Part shown: piece by piece, positions 55,660-64,000 of the stretch
Layout of the letters: the number at the start of each line of letters is the position of its first letter
Position numbering within the stretch: the stretch's first letter is position 1
From: Bathelium albidoporum
Lineage: Eukaryota; Ascomycota; Dothideomycetes; Trypetheliales; Trypetheliaceae
Length of the DNA: 64,000 nt
Direction of reading: 5' to 3'
Assembly: GCA_021031095.1 (NCBI GenBank)
Contig: JAGFVP010000055.1
Location: 1 to 64,000 of the forward strand
Notes under the pieces: generated by a model
What the model saw: the letters and a program-made list of their open reading frames with translations, nothing else
Told to the model about the DNA's origin: nothing
Databases searched by the model: none
Program-made: the position numbers and the translations under genes

Positions 55660-57433
55660 CTACATCTTCCTCTTTCTCCACCGAATAGCGACGCTCTCAG
55701 GGTTCCGCATTTGTAATAGGAGCTCTACATTGCTGTCTTTCACCACCGCCAAAGTCCGCTTCCTCGCCGCATCCATGGATTCTCCCTGTCCAGGCACAGG
55801 TTCTGCCACATGAGCACGTAGCAGTGTCGCTATGACAGCCACAAATTCAACCTGGGCAAATTTTTGGCCGGGGCAATTCCGTGAACCTTCGGCCCAGGGA
55901 AAGTAAGTACCCTTCGCTGGCCTTAACAATTCTTCTTGGGACATCTTCCGTCTTTCAGAGTTTGGGACGATGATCCATCGCTGTGGTCGCCATGTAAGGG
56001 AGTCTGGGCCCCAATGGTTGGGATCAGTATGCGCAGCTTGAAGATTAGGAACGACAAGAGTATCTCGAGGAACAACATAACTTTTCCCGCGAATTTTTAG
56101 ATCTGTAGACCGCTCTCCAGTATATTTCGGGGTGCTAGGGAGCGGGTTGTACAGGCGCAGAGTCTCCAGCTATTATATGCAGTTAGCTCGCAGCTTGGGT
56201 GTCACATGGCGCTGAATGAAGTCTCTCACACACCAGTACAGCATGGCAGCGTTTCAGCTTTGGGAAAAGATCGTTGTAGCTCGTGAAGCTGTTTACTTCT
56301 AGGTAATGATGAAGTTCTTCATGGACCCAATCTTGTACAACTGGATCAGCAGTGATCAGGAGCAGGCCATACGCAAGCGAGATAGCAGTTGTATCATGGC
56401 CCGCGAAATTAAACAGAAAAATATTGCCAAGGATTTCGCCTTCCGTTAAAGGTGTCGTTACGCTACCTTTATTGATCGGCTCACCAGGCAAGACTTCACT
56501 CGAAGCCCGCACAAGATTACTGACAAGCGTATTGGTGCCTGAGATCCCTTTTTGGACCAACTGTTGTTCGTCTTGCAACTGTTTCATCATGTAACTTCGG
56601 AAATATCGAATTGCTAAACCAATCTGATTCCATTTCCTTCCAAAGGGAAGCGAGAACGCCGAGAGTGGGAACACCATGACCATCATTGCGTTAGACAAGA
56701 TTATCGCAAGCGAGTCTCGGTAGTTTAATGATTCCGGGCTCTTAATGGTCGTGCGGGAGTGACTGCCCCTAAGGACTGTCTTGAATGGATACGATCTCTG
56801 GAAAGCAACGTAAGCAAGGACATGTAATGCCAACGTTCGCGCATCATCGGTAGTAGTAGTGATCCCGAGCATTCTGGCTTCCGCAGATAGCCACGATTCC
56901 AGCATATCGCTTGCTTGGCTTATGGCTTCCTCCCACACTAGATGACTCTTTTGTTCGTTGAAGGGGGTGGCCGTGAGCTTTCTTTGCCGCGCCCAATCGT
57001 GACCTTCTGCTGTAGAGATGTTTGGTCCAAAAACATTTAGAGGTTCAAGCATCCACACTGGTCTTGTAAAATCTCGACCTCTGTGGAAAATAGCTGTGAT
57101 TGCTTCACTGTTGCAGGTATAGAGCCAATTTTTTGCTGGAGTAACAAGTACCCACGCATCTCCTAGCCGAGAATGAGTACGGTACCGGTCGTGAAATTCC
57201 CAGCCCAGACGGCAGTAACGTGTGAAGGAGTCAGCGGTAAACGGGACATATTGTAAAGCGGCCCCAAACGCTGTCTGAAATGCAATCTAGAGCGGATTGT
57301 CAGGAGTGACAGGACTGATTACCCGTGGAAGTCCAAGTGACGAGGCTTTTGAGAAGTTCCGGAAAAGGCAGTACCCGTTGTAGAAAACCCATGTGACTAA
57401 CAAAAGTGGTAGAACAGATACCGTTGTAGCCAT
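55660..57433 (-). pseudogene. cytochrome P450 monooxygenase, one nonsense codon
   Basis: Two exons (56234-57433, 55660-56169) joined by a 64-nt intron with a GCTAAC branch site would give 569 residues, normal for a microsomal P450. The N terminus is a membrane anchor (VSVLPLLLVTWVFYNGYCLF). The I-helix has FNFAGHDTTA, the K-helix ETLR, and the heme loop is FPWAEGSRNCPGQ with the Cys ligand. The only visible lesion is TAG at 57287-57289, codon 49, where relatives have Trp as I recall (a TGG-to-TAG change). Everything downstream is intact, so inactivation is recent or the stop is strain-specific. It is convergent with the broken MFS gene; enzyme plus exporter suggests a remnant of a metabolic pair. 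Confidence 0.78.
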
Positions 57434-58474
57434 CGCGAAGGGCGTTGAGTTGAATTGAGATCTCTTCGGCGATTTGAGTGACGATGTCAGCTATGCGCTC
57501 AAACGAGGGTTCCTCGACCACTTAAGACGACAATCGTGATTTCACACTATATAACGGTTGTAACAGGTTGTTTTTTATTACGCGTGTGCGCTGCTTGTCT
57601 ACCAAGCTTGGCTGCCGGGCCGCCTCAGTTGTTAGGCTTTCGGGACGGGTAGATGATCGATAATTACCTACAGGCTGCGGCTGAGCGTCCTTCGCAAGGT
57701 TCTGCCTTGTATACTGCATGAGCCCATGGAAATAGGACGTAACCATTTCGCCAGGCAGCATTTTACACCAGGCAACCATTTGGATGGATGCCGGCAGGTG
57801 GGCCAAATTGCATCGGTCTGAATGCAGGAAGTGAAAAGGAGGAGACAAGCAGAGAGAGCTTTGGTTGGCTACTGGGCTGACGAATGAGCGCGGCAAGAAA
57901 AGCGCCAGCGCTTGCGAGATTCTCTATCTTGCAGCGGTAAGTGCGTGAAATTATTAAGGCGTAAAATCTCCATCTTTGAGATATGTACCACCGCGAAGTC
58001 TTACCGGCTCGTGCCGGTCCGCAGACCAGAATTTGCGTACTCCTCCTCGCTTCTGTATTGTTCGGAAGCTCTATTAACGCCGTAGTGACGTTGACTGTTC
58101 GCATATGCTATATGACGGATGTGCACGTTGGGGTAGCAAATGTATAGACCTCTGTAGGACTTTATGCGGGAAAGATGTTTTGCGGAAAAGAGATAAGAAT
58201 GACATGAGAGCTATAGCTTGCATAGCCAGAACGCGCTAGCAAACTGGGAGCAGTAGGAAGTACAGTATTTGAGGCCGTCTGGTGTCGTAAAATAATAGTA
58301 AAATGTATCAAGCTTGCGCAGCCGATAACGTTCATATAGTCGATAAAGTTTCTTTTTTGGGCTTCATTTGTCCGGTTCCTTTGGCTCTGTTTGAAAACAA
58401 ATGCTCTATATATGAGCCACGCGTCGAGCCCTCATTGAAAAGCGTGGAATTTTCGAAATGCCCGCATTATCAAG
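57434..58474. other. intergenic region
   Basis: About 1 kb between the P450 start and the PPG1 stop, both minus strand. Overlapping 70-125-codon frames (57300-57521, 57522-57896, 57763-58104) have no recognised family; one contains a chance P-loop-like string. Confidence 0.45.
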
Positions 58475-60080
58475 CTACAAGAAGTAGTCCGCCACGGGCT
58501 TCTTCGCCGGCATTCCCCTTGAATCCTGAGGCGCCGCGTCAAAGACCCGATACCTCCTACCCGGTCCTCCCAACCGCCTCCCCATCACCTCTCCACCCGC
58601 TTCCCATTCGCCACTCAACCCTGCGCTCCGTCCCACATCGCCATTACTCCTCGCCATCACCCCCCCCCCACTTCCGTCCTCCCCTAGCTCCAAGATTGCC
58701 GCGACATTCCCGCAGCGGTAGCAATAATTCGGCGCGCTCCACACTGTCACCACCTCCGCCTCGAACATCTCCTTGAACCCCTCCATAACGAGCTGATGCG
58801 CGCGCGCCACCATGCTGAGCCCGTTCTTGTGGTTGAAGCACTTGACAATGTCACTGCCGAACAAGAACCCGGCCCCGCGCGGCGACAGCCCCCAGCCATC
58901 AATCTCGTCCGGATCGGACCACAGCAGGTCGCACATGGCGCCCTCGTGCGGCACTTCTTGCTTCCGATCGAGCAGGCGGATTTTATCGAGCGTGTCAATT
59001 AAGGGGGACAGGCCGCCGTGCACACACAGGATCGCGCCGCCGGCGTTGGTCGCGCGCTGGCCGGAGCTGGCGCCTGTGCCAGGCGCGCCGGTTTGAGAGG
59101 GGAGTTGTTGTTGTGCTGAGGGCTGGCTGGCTGAGGGGGAGGAAGAGAGGGTGGCCTGGGAGTCGGCTGGGGGTTGGTCGTCAGATGGATCGGGGTCGGA
59201 GGTTTGGGAGTTTGGCGGAGTTTGTTGTGGCTGCTGCATTCGGTGGGGAGAGCGGCGTTGGCGGGGGAAGCGGTTGGTGATTTGGCCGGAAGAGTTGAGG
59301 ATCTCGATTTCGATGTCGGAAGCATCACTGGGCATGGAAGCGGCAGTGGCGGGGTCGGCGAAGGGGGCGGAGGAAGGGGCAAGATTGGAGGCAGCGCCGG
59401 TGACAAGGGCGCCGAGGGCGAGATAATCAAAGACGTCGCAGCAATACCTATCGAGGCCGTCATGAGACATTTGCTTTGGAAGGATTGGGTAAGGAGACGC
59501 ACCTCCACACGTTGGCGCTGCCATACTTCCGTAAGCATTCGTCATAAAATCCATATACTGTTGTGATTTGTCGTGATTCATGATTGCCTCGTATAAGCGT
59601 GATCCGGTCTGGGTACCGTACTTTGAGACAAAGGAGGAGCAGGAAGGACTCGAGAGAGTAGAAGCCTCGGTCGACGAAGTCGCCTGTCAAGCGTAAGTTC
59701 CAATGCGCCTGACGTGAGCTGCGGAATTTGAAGTACCCATAAAGAGGTAATTTGTATCTGGCACGTCTCCACCGACTCTAAATAACTCCATTAAGTCATG
59801 GAATTGGCCATGGATGTCACCGCATATCTAGCCGTTCCATCTCGTCAGCAGCAATTCGCCAAACTTGTGTCTCTCTGATCGTACCGTCACTGGCGCATCC
59901 ACTCCCACCACATTTGCCTCCTCTATGAGCAGCTCTCTTGCCTTGTAACATAATTCTCGAACTTGTGGCTCTGGTATCGGACGACATGCGCGGAGTTGTT
60001 CTATCGCTCTGAAGATATGGCATTAGCGAGGCTACAGTAACGCCAGATAGCATGCGCGCATACTTGTCCAATTCACTCAT
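58475..60080 (-). CDS. PPG1: PPG1 PP2A-like serine/threonine phosphatase
   Basis: Five exons (60064-60080, 59885-60008, 59737-59827, 59503-59683, 58475-59447) give 461 aa. The PPP-family metal motifs are complete: GDIHG, GDFVDRG, IRGNHESR, then LCVHGGLSP. It starts MSELDKAIEQLRACRPIPE and ends in DYFL, the tail that PP2A-type enzymes present for methylation and scaffold binding. CEVPHEGAMCDLLWSDPDE-like (here RKQEVPHEGAMCDLLWSDP) and GFLFGSDIV mark the PPG1 branch. Between LALGAL and the GAILCVHGG segment lies a Pro/Ser/Gln-rich insert of about 115 residues that breaks the compact fold; shorter inserts at this place occur in filamentous-fungal PPG1. In yeast, Ppg1 works in the Far/STRIPAK complex, acting on Atg32 and glycogen metabolism. 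It lies 567 bp downstream of PP2A on the same strand. Confidence 0.92.
59028..59410 (-). repeat. low-complexity insert within PPG1 exon 5
   Basis: Encodes roughly residues 150-275: Ala/Ser-rich, then a basic patch (RFPRQRRSPHR), a PQQTPPNS run, acidic DPDPSDDQ, and a Ser/Gln-rich stretch. It sits between two conserved catalytic elements, so it must loop out. Boundaries are approximate. Confidence 0.7.
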
Positions 60081-60647
60081 GGTGAAGTTTTAACTATGCG
60101 ACGCGCTTGGCGGGCTACCGGCGACAGTGTCGCGTGCCTGTCGTGGCGTGATCGTGGGATGGCTGGGGACGGGAATGAGTACAAGAAGTGATGCAACATG
60201 GATTGGTCAGTCAGGTATACACATAATACAACAGCGCCAAAAAATGGTGATGGGTTGGAGAGTATTTCGCGGGATGGCAATGCGGAACCGGCTTGCAATT
60301 TGCGATGACGATCATGTACTTACTTACAGGCCGCCTGCGCCACCTGGAAATCATCATCCAGGGTCTTCATGTCTTATATGATCCAGTGGATACCAGGTAC
60401 CGTGCTACCTTGAACTTGCATCATGGAGTATGTAGCACCTACAATTTTGACTTTACACGTCTACTTTTCTCATTACGCCAAGCTGACACAATTCAAGCCC
60501 TACCACAGCATTGCCAGCAAGGCACAAGGCAACATAGTGGAAAATGTTGTATGCTTTTCTGACTGTCGTGATTAAACTGGGCCATATCTATACAGTCCAC
60601 CAGTGCATGCAATTGCGCCGAAATTTCCATTAGCCGCATCTAGCCGT
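60081..60647. other. intergenic region between PP2A and PPG1
   Basis: 567 bp holding the PP2A terminator and the PPG1 promoter. A short frame without motif; nothing else recognised. Confidence 0.5.
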
Positions 60648-61779
60648 CTAAAGGAAGTAGTCGGGTGTTCTCCGTGATACCATAGGCTCTCCGGTTCGCG
60701 GACATGGGTCAAATTGCAAGCTGTCGGAAACATCTTAGTCTGATGTTCCAGGTGATCAAGGGGAAAAAGTACGTACAATGTGTATTTGAGGTGTTCGTCA
60801 ATCTCCATAATGGCGGCCTGATTACCACATCGGTAACAATAGTTGGGTGCTGTTACAGCATTAGCAAATACATTGACCTCGCCAAGTTGTCTTATGCGTG
60901 CTCACCAGAGAAGATGGTAACCACGTTCCTATCCTGGCTCCAGTTATATCCTTCCATGACCAACTGATGTGCCCGAGCCACGAGCGTCAAGCCGTTGTTG
61001 TGATTGAATGCTTCCGAGATATCTTGACCAAACGTGTATCCTGCACCTCTCGGACTGATGCCCCACCCGCAACGATCATCCGGGTCACTCCATAATAGAT
61101 CACACATCGGTCCCTCATGCGGCACCTCTTGTATCCGATCAAGCGCCCTGATATTGTCCAGGGTATCAATGCTGGGACTGAGCCCGCCGTGAAGGCAGAA
61201 GATTTGGTTGTCAATGAGAGCGGTAAGCGGGAGATAATCGAAAAGGTCAGTAAAATACTTCCACACGTTCGCATTGCCGTATTTCCGCAGGCACTCGTCA
61301 TAAAAGCCGTACACCTGAGTAATTTGGCGCGACTCGTGGTTGCCGCGGAGGATGGTGATGCGCTGGGGGTAGCGGATTTTGAGGGCAACGAGCAGAGTGA
61401 CCGTTTCGACACTAAAATATCCACGGTCGACATAGTCACCCATGAAAAGGTAGTTGGTATCTGGATTCGGCCCGCCAATCTTGAAGAGCTCCATGAGGTC
61501 GTGAAACTGCCCGTGTATATCTCCACACACAGTAACAGGGCACTTGACCGGCTGGACGTTCGACTCTTCTTGAAGCACCTCTCTTGCCTTCTCACACAAC
61601 CTCTGTACATCTGCCTCGGCCAGCTGTTTGCAGCTCATCAGGTTGTCAATCCAGCTGTCCAGGGTTGGGATTGTGCCAGGCTCGTTCAGGTTCAGAGGAG
61701 GCACATTGTGATCTGCCCCCCGGCTCACATCCTCCATATTCATGTCAACAGTATTCGCAAAGGCACGCTGGGCCTCCAT
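60648..61779 (-). CDS. PPH21: PP2A catalytic subunit
   Basis: Three exons (60906-61779, 60777-60849, 60648-60720) give 339 aa, or 327 from the second Met (61743) that matches the usual MNMEDVSR start. The PPP motifs GDIHGQFHDL, GDYVDRGYFSVE, LRGNHESRQI and CLHGGLSPSID are complete. The end is LQFDPCPRTGEPMVSRRTPDYFL-like (here KYTFLQFDP and then RRTPDYFL), the invariant PP2A C-terminal tail with Tyr and methylated Leu. The two introns (56 nt each) are needed to reach this tail. It acts with A and B subunits in mitosis, growth and morphogenesis. It is divergent from MCM6 across 474 bp, and PPG1 follows on the same strand. Confidence 0.95.
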
Positions 61780-62253
61780 CTTTCCGAATATCAGTGTTCG
61801 GTCAGGTCATACAGGTGTCGAAACTGGATGTTATGCCAGATTCAGCAACTATGACGTCCAATTTCGTTGGCGCTGAAGAAGGACAAAAAGCGGATTCGGC
61901 GCGGGGAATGATAATAACAAAAGTGGTTTGTTTTGTCGGCGCGAGGTGTGGTGGGGGGTGGCAGGGCAGTTAAGTGAGTGGTCGTGGTTGTGCATGTGTC
62001 TTGGCCTCTCACACGAACAAGGGCAGCGAGATTGCGATGAATGCTCGAAACGCCATCCTGTGGCTTGACGATCAGTGGCTCAACCCCGCTTTTCCGTTTG
62101 GGGAAATATGATTGCTCTCAGAGTTGGTCTGTGCACTCGCGCGTCCGACGCGCTTCGCCGCGTATCCCTCCACTCCACTTCAACTTTGGTGCACCTACTC
62201 CTTTTCCAAGACGCTCCATCCTGACCAACCCCGTTTGCCTCCTCCAACTCATA
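61780..62253. promoter_or_regulatory. divergent PP2A/MCM6 promoter
   Basis: 474 bp between the two start codons; both promoters must lie here. No specific cell-cycle box was assigned by eye. Confidence 0.55.
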
Positions 62254-64000
62254 ATGTCTTCCCTTCTGGACTCCATCATAAATTCGGACGGTGTCGATCA
62301 TGCGGCGCCTTCACAGCGAAGCGACGGCGCTACTCCAAGACCACAAAGTTTCCGGTCCTCTTCACGGCCGAGAGGGCCCCCTTCAGAAAGCGCCGGTGCC
62401 AGAAGTGAGCTAGGCTTTCCCGACGATGAAGTCGTGGGCCTTCGAGGAACTGCCAGAAGACCGACGGCAGGTCCAAAGACGGACATCCCACGAGTCGTTG
62501 ACCTGACCGGGGAAACTCTGTCACAGCGTTTCGAAGATTTTCTAGACAAGTAAGATTTGCAGCACAGAATTTGATGGACTGGATTCTGAAATACCCGTAG
62601 CTACATCGTCGATGCTCCATCATCGGGCGCTCCGTCTTCCAGTGCCCCAACCACGAATAAATACTACGTCGCTCAGATTCATGGCCTACGAGTATATAAC
62701 CTGTCTACGCTATACGTCGATTTCCGGCACCTGCTAGCACACGAAGAAGGCATTCTTGCCAATGCAATTGCGAGCGAGTTTTATCGTTTTCTTCCTTTTA
62801 TGACCAAAGCCCTGCACAATCTCATTCAGCGATACGAGCCTCAATACTTTCGCGAGCATCGACAACCGGGATCTACTTCATCCGTTGCCAACTCCTCTGT
62901 TGCTGCAAACGGTGACTCCCAAGCAGAATCGCTGTCAGACAAGACAACAAATCAACAGACGGACAAGATTTTCACGCTTGCCTTCTACAACCTCCCGCAA
63001 GTGTCTCGCATCCGACAACTGCGAACAGCATCGATTGGAAGCCTGCTCTCCATTTCTGGCACTGTAACTCGTACATCCGAAGTTCGACCTGAGCTTTCTC
63101 TCGCTACATTTGTTTGCGAGGGTTGCAATACGACTGTACCTAATGTGGAACAGATATTCCGCTACAGTGAACCAACACAATGCCCTAACCTAACATGTGG
63201 CAATCGTACAGGGTGGCGACTTGACATCAGACAGAGCACTTTTGTGGACTGGCAAAAGGTTCGCATTCAAGAAAATAGTAGTGAAATCCCTACCGGTTCG
63301 ATGCCGCGCACGTTGGACGTAATCCTCCGCGGCGAAATCGTGGATCGTGCCAAAGCGGGTGAAAAATGCATTTTTACCGGAAGTCTCATCGTGGTCCCAG
63401 ATATATCGCAATTTCGAGTTCCCGGCGTGCGGGCTCAAGCTACAAGAGACAACAGCAGTACTCCGCGAGGATCGGACGTTGGTGGCAGCGGTGTTGGTGG
63501 TCTGAAGGCTCTTGGTGTACGCGACTTGACCTATCGTATGGCTTTCCTTGCATCTATGATCACCCCCGATCTCTCGACGCCTGGCACAAGCAGCGCCTCA
63601 GCGCAGACGCTCAATGGCCAACCCGACAATATTCTCGCATCACTCAATCAGATTGCTCCCACCGATAGCGCGCTCACGGGCGAAGAAGCGCAGTCAGAGT
63701 ATTTATCGACGCTCTCACCAGCTGAGATTGAGGACCTCCGTCAAATGGTGCACAAACCCAACATCTTCATGCGACTTGTCGACTCGCTGGCACCTACCGT
63801 CTATGGCCACCAGGTCATCAAAAAGGGCCTTCTCCTCCAACTGATGGGTGGTGTGTCCAAGACCACGCCCGAAGGTATGGCTCTTCGTGGAGACATCAAT
63901 ATCTGTATCGTTGGCGATCCGAGTACCTCCAAATCCCAGTTCCTCAAATACATCTGCTCCTTCCTGCCCCGCGCTGTCTATACGTCGGGCAAGGCCTCCT
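62254..64000 (+). CDS. MCM6: MCM6 replicative helicase subunit (partial)
   Basis: Exon 1 (62254-62549) and exon 2 (62601 to the window edge) read in phase through a 51-nt intron; the gene continues past base 64000. The N terminus is Ser/Arg-rich and disordered. Then come the MCM N-terminal domain with a zinc site (FVCEGC and CPNLTCGN, four Cys), FVDWQKVRIQENSSEIPTGS (the MCM6-specific OB-fold signature) and the start of the AAA+ ATPase with GDPSTSKSQFLKYI (Walker A). Walker B and the arginine finger lie off the end. MCM6 is part of the Mcm2-7 ring loaded at origins in G1. The Met at 62254 begins MSSLLDS; an upstream in-frame Met at 62041 adds residues of non-coding character. Confidence 0.95.

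Noticed and set aside
57300..57521. Separate small gene starting MVEEPSFERIADIV
   Set aside because: Overlaps the P450 N-terminal coding in another frame; the P450 frame has a membrane anchor and better family agreement.
57763..58104. P-loop-like GPARAGKTS in a short minus-strand frame
   Set aside because: No other NTPase motif and no conserved context; short strings of this kind arise by chance.
61117..61854. 245-codon plus-strand frame
   Set aside because: Antisense to the PP2A catalytic subunit, whose conserved motifs on the minus strand are decisive.
1..64000. CRISPR arrays, bacterial operons, Shine-Dalgarno sites or riboswitches
   Set aside because: The window is eukaryotic, with spliced genes; no regular spaced direct repeats were seen.

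Overview
The window is nuclear DNA of a filamentous ascomycete (Pezizomycotina). The basis is mixed. In the sequence: short 45-90 nt GT-AG introns with CTAAC/CTGAC-type branch sites, single-gene transcription units, and no operons. From family knowledge: a HET-domain gene, a DUF3112 membrane protein, a PPG1 phosphatase with a long low-complexity insert and an AIM9-like kinase family are typical of this subphylum. Species and class cannot be fixed from the sequence alone. All exon coordinates were worked out by hand from reading frame, splice signals and recalled conserved family motifs; no alignment was run.

Layout. 1-2527: the 3' tip of a Gly/Phe-rich gene facing an RNI-type LRR protein gene. 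2528-8330: gene-poor DNA with a 15-bp minisatellite, a relic of a membrane-protein gene and a 116-bp-arm inverted repeat. 8331-22000: a compact housekeeping block with a C2H2 zinc-finger factor, a 17-exon YVC1-type TRP channel, a disordered hypothetical protein, BUB3 and GPN2 (head to head), and a DUF3112 membrane protein. 22990-25779: an intact HNH endonuclease gene lying between two halves of a broken HET-domain gene. 26628-31532: a short-chain dehydrogenase and the ribosome-biogenesis factor URB1. 33995-35845: a 12-TM MFS transporter. 38484-40174: a predicted signalling protein with a ubiquitin-like region. 40888-42756: an AIM9-like kinase pseudogene.

43647-51400: a secreted glycoside-hydrolase-like protein, a T1-family ribonuclease, an APH-fold kinase, a MITE (49780-50118) and a small secreted protein. 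53522-57433: a tail-to-tail MFS transporter and cytochrome P450 pair, each broken by nonsense codons. 58475-64000: the related phosphatases PPG1 and PP2A in tandem, and MCM6, divergent from PP2A and cut by the window edge.

Two classes of DNA alternate. Conserved nuclear and housekeeping genes (BUB3, GPN2, URB1, PPG1, PP2A, MCM6, YVC1) are intact and tightly packed, often with shared promoters. Accessory genes (HET, AIM9-like kinase, MFS, P450, small membrane protein) sit in looser DNA and carry point stop codons or a frameshift. Several of these stops fit C-to-T change at CpA, as repeat-induced point mutation would leave. The HNH-in-HET arrangement and the MITE are the most interesting items.
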